From the NCBI GenBank assembly GCA_900552645.1, contig USAN01000008.1:8427-72426 (forward strand): DNA of 64,000 nt, written 5' to 3'. The position numbers and the translations under genes were made by a program. The notes below the pieces were generated by a model that was given only the letters and a program-made list of their open reading frames with translations, was not told where the DNA came from and did no database searches. Positions 45,034 through 53,250 of this stretch are shown one piece after another; position 1 is the stretch's first letter, and each line of letters opens with the position of its first letter. Origin of the DNA: an uncultured Bacteroides sp. Lineage in GTDB: Bacteria; Bacteroidota; Bacteroidia; Bacteroidales; Bacteroidaceae.

Positions 45034-45982
45034 ATCCTACTTCCTTTATCATTATTTTATCATCACTTATTCTAGATCCTATAGTTGTCAGCAAATCGCC
45101 TACTATGGCCGAATTTATTCCTATTTTCATTGATAGTTTCATAGCCTCAACCGAAAGTTGTGCACGTCCTCCTGCAAATCTTAAATATGCTGTAGGATTT
45201 ATAAACCGAAATATTGCGATAGTTGTTAGTATCTCTGCATCACTAAGTGTCTTTTCGTTATCGAGTGGCGTTCCGGGTATTGGCTGTAAAAGATTTATAG
45301 GTATTGACTGTATGTTAAGTTCCTTAAGTGTGAATGCAAACTCTATTCTTTGTTCCATACTTTCCCCCATTCCAATAATACCTCCACAGCATATTTCCAT
45401 TCCTACTTTTTTGGCACTTCTTATTGTTTCTATTTTATCTTGCTGTAGATGAGTAGTGCATAATTCATTAAAATAAGATGGGGCTGTTTCAAGATTACAG
45501 TGGTATCTTCTTATGCCTGCATCATATAACTCTTTTAGTTCATTCTCATTTAGAAGTCCTAATGAAGCACATAACTGAATGTTTGTGCTTGATTTCATGT
45601 AACGAGTGATTTCGCATATTTTTTTTAAGTTAGAACTCGAGGGTTTCTTACCACTTGTGACTAGTGAAAATCTTGAAACTCCGCTATTCTCATTGTATTT
45701 AGCATGCCGAAGACAAGTTTCACGGTCTACCAAGTCGTACACATCTATGTTGGTTTTATAATGAGCTGACTGTGCACACCATTTACAATTTTCTGGGCAT
45801 TTACCTGATTTTGCATTTATGATAGAACACATGTCGAACTTTGTCGATGCCATTGTATGTGTAATATCGGCAGCCGCCGAATACAGTTCCTCTTTGTTAC
45901 AGTCTGAAGCAAGCCACAAGGCCTCTTGTGTAGTTATGCTCACTCCTTCAATAACTCTATGCTTAAGTGTGTTTATATCCAT
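45020..45982 (-). CDS. bioB: Biotin synthase BioB
   Basis: BioB is a radical-SAM enzyme that inserts sulphur into dethiobiotin. The 320-residue protein has the iron-sulphur cysteines C62, C66 and C69 (KCPENCKWCAQS). Further motifs are YHCNLETAPSYF near residue 150, ICCGGIIGMGES near residue 200 and the final FAGGRAQL segment with the arginine that ligates the second cluster. It is the first gene of the operon. Only 24 bases separate its ATG from an upstream hairpin, so the promoter is probably further upstream, before the small ORF at 46043-46369. Confidence 0.95.
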   Translation of the reverse strand: MDINTLKHRVIEGVSITTQEALWLASDCNKEELYSAAADITHTMASTKFDMCSIINAKSGKCPENCKWCAQSAHYKTNIDVYDLVDRETCLRHAKYNENSGVSRFSLVTSGKKPSSSNLKKICEITRYMKSSTNIQLCASLGLLNENELKELYDAGIRRYHCNLETAPSYFNELCTTHLQQDKIETIRSAKKVGMEICCGGIIGMGESMEQRIEFAFTLKELNIQSIPINLLQPIPGTPLDNEKTLSDAEILTTIAIFRFINPTAYLRFAGGRAQLSVEAMKLSMKIGINSAIVGDLLTTIGSRISDDKIMIKEVGYELE

Positions 45983-46000
45983 AATTCAATTACATTAAAT

Positions 46001-46037
46001 AAAAAAGCCGTATAGGTTCAATAAGAACCTATACGGC
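46001..46037 (-). terminator. Perfect hairpin between the small ORF and bioB
   Basis: GCCGTATAGGTTC (46007-46019) pairs perfectly with 46025-46037 around a five-base loop. On the minus strand six T residues follow. It begins 6 bases after the small ORF's stop and ends 24 bases before the bioB ATG. It may be an attenuator of the biotin operon. Confidence 0.85.
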
Positions 46038-46042
46038 AAAAT

Positions 46043-46369
46043 TTATATTACTAAAAAAATCAAAGCATGACTATTTGCCACTGCACTTTTTTCTTGTTGC
46101 AGCGTAATTAAGATATCAGTTATTAAAATATCGGTACATCCACTCTCCGTATCAAGACTATCCTTTTCCCAGCTGCTATCCTTTTCAGTTATAAAAATGG
46201 AAGCAATAGATGAGGTACCACTCTTTACTTTAGAAAGAGATGCCTCGATTACACTTTTTCTGAGTGTACCAATAGTTACATTTCTTCCCAAACTGCAGAA
46301 TGCAGCATAGGCTTTACGACTCCATTGGCGGAATCTAATAGTATAATGTAATTTATTGAATATTCTCAT
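46043..46369 (-). CDS. Small basic protein of a Bacteroidetes-specific type, upstream of the biotin operon
   Basis: The 108-residue product has a distinctive start, IRFRQWSRKAYAAFCSLG then VTIG and LRKSVIEASLSK. I recall this RxWSRKxYAAFxSLG pattern from short Bacteroidetes proteins found near vitamin-related or outer-membrane uptake genes, but I cannot check it. No signal peptide is seen; the end is hydrophobic (ALIFLVI). A TATATTTG element (46388-46395) lies 18 bases upstream of the ATG, giving a likely transcript start. A terminator hairpin follows immediately, then bioB. It may be a leader-type gene of the biotin operon. Confidence 0.55.
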   Translation of the reverse strand: MRIFNKLHYTIRFRQWSRKAYAAFCSLGRNVTIGTLRKSVIEASLSKVKSGTSSIASIFITEKDSSWEKDSLDTESGCTDILITDILITLQQEKSAVANSHALIFLVI

Positions 46370-46387
46370 ATCTATAATTTATAGCGG

Positions 46388-46395
46388 CAAATATA
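46388..46395 (-). promoter_or_regulatory. -7 element ahead of the small ORF and biotin operon
   Basis: TATATTTG on the minus strand fits TAnnTTTG, and transcription would start near 46381. No -33 TTTG is seen at the expected spacing. Confidence 0.4.
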
Positions 46396-46417
46396 ATCAT
46401 TATTTGTTATAAAGTAC

Positions 46418-47260
46418 TTACGCTTCGGCTTTATGTACCGTAATCTGTGGGAATGGGAAGTTAATGCCTTTCTCGTTGAATGTAGCATACACTACCTGAT
46501 TCATGTTGAAATATACATCCCAGTAGTTTACACTTTCTACCCACACTCTAACTTTAATGTTTACGCTACTTTCTGCAAGTTCGCCAAGTTCTATGAATGG
46601 AGCTGGCGTGGTAAGTATACGACTCTCTTTTTCTATTATATTTTTTAGAACATCTTGAACAGTCTTGAAATTTTCCCCATATTCTACTCCAAAGTTCCAT
46701 TCAAGTCGACGAATATCAGAGTGACTGTAATTGGTGATTACTCCACTACTCATAGAACCATTTGGCACATAAACTATTTTGTTGTCTGGAGTAATAAGAA
46801 TAGTATGGAATATCTGTATCTCTTTTACAGTTCCCGAAGCACCCGTCGATGCATCTATGAAATCTCCTACCTTATAAGGACGGAAAAGTAGGATTATTAT
46901 TCCTCCGGCAAAGTTTTGAAGATTACCCGAAAGAGCCATACCCACAGCAACACCGGCCGAGGCTAGAAGAGCAGCGAATCCTGTAAGTTCAATTCCTAAT
47001 TTTCCTATTATAGCTAGTATAAGCATTAAAAGAAGGAGTATATTAACCATACTTTTCAGGAAAGACTGTATACTAGCGTCTACATTTCTTTTCTCGAGTA
47101 TTTTTACAAAAAGCCTGTTAAGCCATTTAATTATTATACGTCCTATTAAGAATATTATAATTGCTCCCAATACTCTCTCTCCAAGTGTTATTCCAGAGTC
47201 TATCAATTTTTCCAATGCATTAGTAAGCTGTACACTAGTTTCTGTTGTCAGTTGAATCAT
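46418..47260 (-). CDS. Small-conductance mechanosensitive channel (MscS family)
   Basis: The 280-residue inner-membrane protein matches MscS, which opens under membrane tension to release solutes. Three membrane helices (about residues 24-110) include the pore-lining TM3 with the Gly/Ala pattern ASAGVAVGMALSGNLQNFAGG. The soluble beta domain follows: FRPYKVGDFIDASTG, then VPNGSMSSGVITNYS, typical of the family. The C-terminal FPFPQITVH motif is present. It lies 21 bases downstream of the Sua5/YrdC gene on the same strand. Confidence 0.93.
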   Translation of the reverse strand: MIQLTTETSVQLTNALEKLIDSGITLGERVLGAIIIFLIGRIIIKWLNRLFVKILEKRNVDASIQSFLKSMVNILLLLMLILAIIGKLGIELTGFAALLASAGVAVGMALSGNLQNFAGGIIILLFRPYKVGDFIDASTGASGTVKEIQIFHTILITPDNKIVYVPNGSMSSGVITNYSHSDIRRLEWNFGVEYGENFKTVQDVLKNIIEKESRILTTPAPFIELGELAESSVNIKVRVWVESVNYWDVYFNMNQVVYATFNEKGINFPFPQITVHKAEA

Positions 47261-47281
47261 AAAATCTAAAAAATTTAATTG

Positions 47282-47893
47282 TTATATATAAAGTATTCCT
47301 TTTCCTTGTCTTATTATTTCTGCCTCTCCTTCAGTACAATTCACTATTGTAGAAGGTTCAATACCACCTATTCCTCCATCTATTACAAGATCGACATCTT
47401 TCCCAAATTTTTCTTCTATCAATTCTGGGTTTGTTATATATTCTATATCTTTATCTTCATCTAACGGAAGTGTAGTCGTTAATATGGGTGCGTCAAGCAT
47501 CCTGCATATTTCGCGTATTATATTATTGTCGGGTACACGTATTCCCACTTCTTTTCTGTCTCTGAAGATTTTTGGAAGTCTGTTGCTGGTATTCAATATA
47601 AAAGTGAATGGCCCGGGAAGATTACGCTTCATTATCTTAAAAGTAGAATTATCTACTTTTGCATATTCACTTATATTACTTAGGTCATAGCATATTATAG
47701 ATAGATTATTCTTTCTTGTATCTATATTCTTTAATCTGCATATTTTCTCTATGGCTCGCTCCTTTAGTCCATGGCATCCTATTGCATACATAGTATCAGT
47801 AGGATATATTACAATTCCTCCATCCTGCAGTATATTCACTACACGTTCAAAATTCTTTGGATTATTGTTCGATTCGTAAAATTTCAACAGCAT
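47282..47893 (-). CDS. Sua5/YciO/YrdC-family threonylcarbamoyl-AMP synthase-like protein
   Basis: The family makes threonylcarbamoyl-AMP for the t6A modification of tRNA, or is the less-characterised YciO branch. The ATG at 47893 (MLLKFYESNNNP) is chosen because the longer frame overlaps the upstream gene by 23 bases. The 203-residue protein shows GGIVIYPTDTMYAIGC near residue 27, then RKNNLSIICYDLSNISEYA and LPGPFTFILNTS near residue 93. The change of the usual KxRP...PL pattern to RKNNLSII hints at the YciO branch, so t6A synthesis is not certain. Confidence 0.85.
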   Translation of the reverse strand: MLLKFYESNNNPKNFERVVNILQDGGIVIYPTDTMYAIGCHGLKERAIEKICRLKNIDTRKNNLSIICYDLSNISEYAKVDNSTFKIMKRNLPGPFTFILNTSNRLPKIFRDRKEVGIRVPDNNIIREICRMLDAPILTTTLPLDEDKDIEYITNPELIEEKFGKDVDLVIDGGIGGIEPSTIVNCTEGEAEIIRQGKGILYI

Positions 47894-47897
47894 ATTT

Positions 47898-49898
47898 CTA
47901 TTTATTTGATTTATTCTCACGCAATCTTTGTGCTATTGCCCATTGTAGAAGAGCTTCCTCCTCCTTCCCGAGCTTCATCAAAGTATCTCCCATTAGCTCG
48001 TGTGCTTTCGGATGATTCGATTTTATAAGCAATGCTCTATCAAAATCAGTAACCGCTCCCTCATAATTTCCAGTTGCAAGTCGATTCTTACCTCTATTAT
48101 AACATGCTTTGAATAACATAGGACTTAATCTCACAGCTTCATTCAAACATTTTTCGGCTTCATGATAATCTTTTTCATTATGAAGAGTCACTCCTTTACG
48201 TACCCATGCATCGGTATGCTTAGGATTAAGCTCTATAGCTTTGTTGTAATTTGCAATAGCAGCTTTGCTGTCATGAGCATGTGTTATGCATTCATTTCCC
48301 ATAAGATAATATTCATTTGCATACTTTTCAAGATTCTTGTACATCTCATGCATTTTATTGCGCATTTCTCTGTTCTCTTTTCTTAAAGAGTTTATAACAT
48401 TAAGTTTTTTGCGTATAAACCTTCTTATTAGTGGCTTCTCTATATCATACCTAGAATGGATAGCCAAGAAGAATTGCTCAAGAAAATCTTCAAAGTTTCC
48501 TTCTTTAAAATGTTTAACAGCTTCAGTATACTGAACATCTGCCTGTGCCTGTTTCAAGGCTCGTTGTATAGCCTGAGAATCATTAAATCGGCTGGCAAAA
48601 CTTACAATTTCTGGTTTTACAAATATATCTCCTCTAGTTATTTCTTTCTTTAGTTGTATGCCATCAAGAGATGTACATCGGCTTAGAGCTACGTATGCTT
48701 GTCCTCCGGCAAATACACCTCCCGTGAAGTCTATTATAACACGGCTGAAAGTCAGCCCCTGACTTTTATGTATTGTTATTGCCCATGCCAACCGTATGGG
48801 ATACTGTATAAATACTCCTAGCTCCTCTTCCTCAATTCTTTTTTCTTCTTCGTTATAACTATATCTTATGTTTCGCCAACTGTCACGTGCTACATCAAAT
48901 TCTTTTCCATCTTCTGTCACTACATATAAGTTTCCATCTTCGTCCATTCCAGAAATTGTTCCTATCGTTCCATTCACCCATCTTCGCTCATAGTCGTTCT
49001 TTATAAATATAATCTGAGCTCCTGGCTTCAGTATTAAATCTTTCTGGGTTGGAAGACTACTTTCCGGAAAATCTCCTTTTATTTCACCGTGTATTGTTAT
49101 AGGATCTCCAGGAAGTTCGGTTAGTTTTTTGTCGTTTATAAAATCTACAGTGTCGCGACGTGTTGCAAGAGTTATATACATATCCTGCTCATTATCCGAT
49201 ATTTTTGAATTGTATCGCGTATTTAGTAGTTGCAGATCTGAGGCATTTGCTGTGTTAGTACGTATATGATCCAATACATTTACGAATACCTTGTCGGTCT
49301 GCCTATATACTTTTGTAAGTTCTATAGATACAAGTTCCATTTCGTTGAATACTCGCGCCGAGAAGAAATATGGAGTAGGATAGAAACGATTCAGAATCTC
49401 TTTTTCATCATTTTTAATAACTGGTTCAAGCTGATATACATCTCCTACAAGTAATATCTGCTTCCCTCCGAATGGTTCGCGCATGTTATGCGAAAATACT
49501 CGAAGAACCTTGTCTATAAAGTCAATGATGTCTGCTCTAACCATAGAAATTTCATCGATTACTATAAGTTCTACCTCTTTTATTATTTTACGATGTGCCG
49601 AAGTGTATTTAAGAAAATCCTGAAGACGCCCTCCACGTATGCTGAAATTTGGATCGTCAGGTAAAAGAGGATAGAAAGGAAGTTTGAAGAAACTGTGTAA
49701 GGTGCTTCCTCCTGCATTGATTGCCGCAATACCTGTAGGTGCCAATACAATATGTTTCTTCTTTATATTCTCGCAAATAAACTTTAAGAAGGTAGATTTA
49801 CCCGTACCGGCTTTTCCAGTAAGAAAAACAGATTGCCGTGTAAATTTAATAAGATTCAATGCATCTTGAAACTCTTTGTTGCTGTTGTCTATTTGCAT
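47898..49898 (-). CDS. PIF1/RecD-like helicase fused to C-terminal TPR repeats
   Basis: The start is placed at ATG 49898 (MQIDNSNKEFQDA), 27 bases after the -7 element of a well-formed promoter; the longer open frame crosses that promoter. The 666-residue protein has Walker A LTGKAGTGKST near residue 27, Walker B ELIVIDEISMV, the superfamily-1 motif QVYQLEPV-like region and the C-terminal WAITIHKSQGLTFSRVIIDF with TYVALSR-like AYVALSRC. From about residue 530 a helical linker and three TPR repeats follow (for example NYNKAIELNPKHTDAWVRKG). The protein probably unwinds DNA or DNA-RNA hybrids; the TPR part may bind a partner. Confidence 0.88.
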   Translation of the reverse strand: MQIDNSNKEFQDALNLIKFTRQSVFLTGKAGTGKSTFLKFICENIKKKHIVLAPTGIAAINAGGSTLHSFFKLPFYPLLPDDPNFSIRGGRLQDFLKYTSAHRKIIKEVELIVIDEISMVRADIIDFIDKVLRVFSHNMREPFGGKQILLVGDVYQLEPVIKNDEKEILNRFYPTPYFFSARVFNEMELVSIELTKVYRQTDKVFVNVLDHIRTNTANASDLQLLNTRYNSKISDNEQDMYITLATRRDTVDFINDKKLTELPGDPITIHGEIKGDFPESSLPTQKDLILKPGAQIIFIKNDYERRWVNGTIGTISGMDEDGNLYVVTEDGKEFDVARDSWRNIRYSYNEEEKRIEEEELGVFIQYPIRLAWAITIHKSQGLTFSRVIIDFTGGVFAGGQAYVALSRCTSLDGIQLKKEITRGDIFVKPEIVSFASRFNDSQAIQRALKQAQADVQYTEAVKHFKEGNFEDFLEQFFLAIHSRYDIEKPLIRRFIRKKLNVINSLRKENREMRNKMHEMYKNLEKYANEYYLMGNECITHAHDSKAAIANYNKAIELNPKHTDAWVRKGVTLHNEKDYHEAEKCLNEAVRLSPMLFKACYNRGKNRLATGNYEGAVTDFDRALLIKSNHPKAHELMGDTLMKLGKEEEALLQWAIAQRLRENKSNK

Positions 49899-49924
49899 GT
49901 ATATTAATGATAATATTTCAATTT

Positions 49925-49955
49925 CAAAAATAGTGGATATTTTACATATACCAAA
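49925..49955 (-). promoter_or_regulatory. Consensus promoter of the helicase gene
   Basis: On the minus strand TTTG (49952-49955), 19 bases, then TATTTTTG (49925-49932) match the Bacteroidetes consensus fully. It decides the start codon at 49898. Confidence 0.8.
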
Positions 49956-50111
49956 ATGATACAAAATATTATAGTGTAAATTATGATAAAGAATCATCTT
50001 GTAAAATTAAAAAACCGAACTTTTATGATTGTTTCTTGTTGAGGAAATATAAAATGAGAAAAATAAGATCTCATAAATAAAATTAATTTAAAGTATTTGG
50101 AGGATTTAATT

Positions 50112-51380
50112 ATGACTGCACCTTTACAAGGAATAAAAGTTATTGATATGACCGAAGTACAATCTGGTCCGTCTTGTACTCAGATGTTAGCTTGGTTTGG
50201 AGCCGATGTTATTAAAATTGAACGTCCCGGAGGTGGTGATCCAACTCGTGATGAGACTATTGATATTCCTGGATTGGATTCTCTTTATTTTCTACAACTT
50301 AACTGTAACAAGAAGTCTATAGGGCTAAATGCAAAGACTCAGGAAGGAAAAGATATTCTTACTAAGCTTATCAAAGAGGGTGATATTTTCGTAGAAAATC
50401 TTCATCCAGGAGCTGCCGATGCTTTAGGATTTTCTTGGGATGATGTACATAAAATTAATCCTCGTTGTATTTATGGTACTATTAAAGGATTTAATGCTGA
50501 GTCTCCATTAGCTCATGTAAAGGCTTTCGAACCTGTTGCTCAGTGCGCAGGAGGTGCAGCATCTACAACAGGATGGTGGTCAGGTCCTGATAATATTCCT
50601 ACACAATCTGCTGCTGCTTTAGGAGACAGTAATACAGGAATGCACCTTCTTATTGGTTTACTTGCTGCATTACTTCAACGAGAAAAGACTGGAGAAGGAT
50701 GTTACGTACAGATGGCAATGCAAGATGCTGTTTTGAATCTTTGCCGTGTTAAGCTTCGTGATCAGCTTATTCTTGAACATACCGGCGAACTTAAATATTA
50801 TCCTCAATATCCAAACGATAAATTTGGTAAGGTAGTACCTCGTGGTGGCAATATTGAAGGTGGTCAGGTTCTTGGATGGTGCTATAAATGCAAGAATTGG
50901 GATACAGATCCAAGCGCATTTGTATATATAGTATTACAGAATGAAAAGAAAGAATTCGATTTGGCTGCATCGGCTCTGGGTCATCCAGAATGGGTAAATG
51001 ATCCTAAGTATAATACTCCTGAGGCACGTAATCTTATAAAAGAAGATATATATAAAGCTATAGAAGCATTTACTATAACAAAGGAAAAGATGGAAGTCGT
51101 AGACTTACTTAGTAAGGCTGGCGTTCCATGTGGACCTGTTCTTAGCATGCTGGAAATTCAGAATGATAAGTCACTGTATAAATGTGGTACATTAGTTGAA
51201 GTGCCCGAACCTAAACGTGGTAAATTCCTTACTATAGGATGTCCTCCTAAATTTTCAAACTTTACTCCACAAATTAAATCAGCTCCATTGCTTGGCGAAA
51301 ATACTGATGAGATCCTTACTTCACTGGGATATTCAGCTCAGGACATAACGAAGTTGCGTGAAGCTAAGGTTTGTCAGTAA
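50112..51380 (+). CDS. frc: Formyl-CoA:oxalate CoA-transferase
   Basis: Frc moves CoA from formyl-CoA to oxalate, giving oxalyl-CoA and formate. The ATG at 50112 (MTAPLQGIKVIDM) is used because a GGAGG-like sequence (50098-50104) precedes it and family members begin this way. The 422-residue class III CoA-transferase shows the HVQAGPACTQ-like block TEVQSGPSCTQM (residues 14-25), VAQCAGGAASTTG (142-154) and the catalytic aspartate in LGDSNTGMHLLIG (about Asp172, equivalent to Asp169 of Oxalobacter Frc). The later MQDAVLNLCRVKLRDQ block is also conserved. The glycine loop is RGGNIEGGQVLGW. It heads the oxalate operon. Confidence 0.92.
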   Translation: MTAPLQGIKVIDMTEVQSGPSCTQMLAWFGADVIKIERPGGGDPTRDETIDIPGLDSLYFLQLNCNKKSIGLNAKTQEGKDILTKLIKEGDIFVENLHPGAADALGFSWDDVHKINPRCIYGTIKGFNAESPLAHVKAFEPVAQCAGGAASTTGWWSGPDNIPTQSAAALGDSNTGMHLLIGLLAALLQREKTGEGCYVQMAMQDAVLNLCRVKLRDQLILEHTGELKYYPQYPNDKFGKVVPRGGNIEGGQVLGWCYKCKNWDTDPSAFVYIVLQNEKKEFDLAASALGHPEWVNDPKYNTPEARNLIKEDIYKAIEAFTITKEKMEVVDLLSKAGVPCGPVLSMLEIQNDKSLYKCGTLVEVPEPKRGKFLTIGCPPKFSNFTPQIKSAPLLGENTDEILTSLGYSAQDITKLREAKVCQ

Positions 51381-51484
51381 TAAAGACTCAATACTCTGTA
51401 TCGGAATATTTCATAAGTCTAAATTTAGAAAGATTTCCGATGCAGTATAATTAATAATATAATCTTTACTTAAATATTAAATAA

Positions 51485-53230
51485 ATGTCTACATCTGCTA
51501 CTCAGAATAATAATCCGCAACCGGCTCAGAATAGTGAAGAGGAATTGACCAATGGTATAAGGATGATGGTAAGAGCCTTAAAAGATAACGGTTTTGATAC
51601 AATTTATGGAATTGTAGGTATCCCTGTTTCAGCAATAGCTTTTTGGGCTCAGAAAGAGGGAATGAAGTATTATGGATTCAGATTTGAACAACAAGCAGCT
51701 CATGCTGCTGCAATTGCTGGATATCTTACAAAGAAACCAGGAATCTGCCTTACTGTTTCTGGCCCAGGTTTCTTGAATGGCCTTACAGGTATTGCCAATG
51801 CTAATGTGAATTGCTTTCCGGTAATTCAACTAGGAGGTTCCAGTACACGTTCTATAGAAGATTTACAACAGGGTGATTATGAAGGCATTGATCAGATGAA
51901 TGTAGCAAAACCTTTTGTAAAGGAATCATATAGGATTGATCATGTTGAAGATATTCCTATTGGTGTTGCACGTGCTATTCGTGCGGCTTCCTCCGGTAGA
52001 CCGGGAGCGGTGTATCTTGATATGACTACCGCTATGTTAGGTAATCAAGTTCCAAAATCGCAGGTAGAAAGTCTTTTCTTTAAAGTATCCGATCCAGCGC
52101 CGGCAGTTGTTCCTTCAACCGAATCGGTCGATCATTTATTACAACTTCTATCTCAAGCCAAGCATCCACTTATAATATTTGGCAAAGGAGCAGCATATGC
52201 TCAGGCAGATGAAGATATAAAGACATTTGTCGAGACAACTGGTATTCCTTTCCTTCCTATGTCAATGGCAAAGGGATTATTGCCCGACAATCATCCTCAG
52301 TGTGCAGCATCTTCACGTTCTCTTGCACTCGAAAATGCAGATATGATACTTCTTGTTGGTGCACGTCTTAATTGGCTATTGGACTTTGGAAAAGGAAAGC
52401 ACTGGAATCAGAAAGCTTTGTTGGGACAGATTGAAATCGATCCTATAGAAATAGATAATACACGTCCTATTGATGCACCGGTTGTAGGTGACATAGTTTC
52501 TGCAATGAAATTGATATTGAGCGAAATGCCTAAGTATAATATAAAACCGTCTTCCGATTGGCTTGAAATGATACAGAAGCATAATGCAGATAGTGATGCA
52601 AAGTTCAATGCTCTATTACAAGCTCCTTCTTATCCGCTTAACTATCATACTACATTAGGAGTAATAAAGAAAGTTCTTGATAACTATAAAGATATAATTC
52701 TAGTAAACGAAGGTGCAAATACGTTGGATGATACTCGTGATGCTATAGACCGCTTCTTCCCACGTACTCGACTTGATTGTGGCACTTGGTCGCCAATGGG
52801 TATTGGAATGGGATATGCAATAGGAGCTGCAACAGCTACAGGAAAGCAGGTTATCGCCATAGAAGGAGATAGTGCATTTGGTTTTAGTGGAATGGATGTT
52901 GGTACAATTTGTCGTTATAATCTACCTATTACTGTGGTAGTATTCAACAATGGTGGTATATATAAAGGCGATGCAGTCAACCCTTCCGGTGGTCCAGAAC
53001 CTTCACCATATACTCTTGATGCCGATGCTAAATATAATATGATTATGGAGGCATTTGGAGGCGCAGGCTATGATGTAGATAAGGCTGAAGACCTTGAAAA
53101 AGCTTTGACCGAAGCTCTTGCTTCTAAGAAACCGGCAATGATAAATGTGAAGATTGATATACATGCGGGCAAGGAAAGCGGACATATAGGATATCTTAAT
53201 CCTCCGTTGCTTCCAGGTATTACCTGCTAA
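51485..53230 (+). CDS. oxc: Oxalyl-CoA decarboxylase
   Basis: Oxc is a thiamine-diphosphate enzyme that splits oxalyl-CoA into formyl-CoA and CO2, the energy-coupled step of oxalate degradation. The 581-residue protein has the cofactor-activating glutamate Glu68 (FRFEQQAAHAAAIAGYL), SGPGFLNGLTGIANAN near residue 98 and the metal-pyrophosphate motif GDSAFGFSGMDVGT through VVVFNNGGIY near residue 460. The C-terminus reads SGHIGYLNPP. It begins 104 bases after frc and is followed by an AEC permease gene after 20 bases. The frc-oxc-permease set matches E. coli yfdW-yfdU-yfdV in content. Confidence 0.95.
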   Translation: MSTSATQNNNPQPAQNSEEELTNGIRMMVRALKDNGFDTIYGIVGIPVSAIAFWAQKEGMKYYGFRFEQQAAHAAAIAGYLTKKPGICLTVSGPGFLNGLTGIANANVNCFPVIQLGGSSTRSIEDLQQGDYEGIDQMNVAKPFVKESYRIDHVEDIPIGVARAIRAASSGRPGAVYLDMTTAMLGNQVPKSQVESLFFKVSDPAPAVVPSTESVDHLLQLLSQAKHPLIIFGKGAAYAQADEDIKTFVETTGIPFLPMSMAKGLLPDNHPQCAASSRSLALENADMILLVGARLNWLLDFGKGKHWNQKALLGQIEIDPIEIDNTRPIDAPVVGDIVSAMKLILSEMPKYNIKPSSDWLEMIQKHNADSDAKFNALLQAPSYPLNYHTTLGVIKKVLDNYKDIILVNEGANTLDDTRDAIDRFFPRTRLDCGTWSPMGIGMGYAIGAATATGKQVIAIEGDSAFGFSGMDVGTICRYNLPITVVVFNNGGIYKGDAVNPSGGPEPSPYTLDADAKYNMIMEAFGGAGYDVDKAEDLEKALTEALASKKPAMINVKIDIHAGKESGHIGYLNPPLLPGITC

Positions 53231-53250
53231 ATTAATATAATAAAAACATC

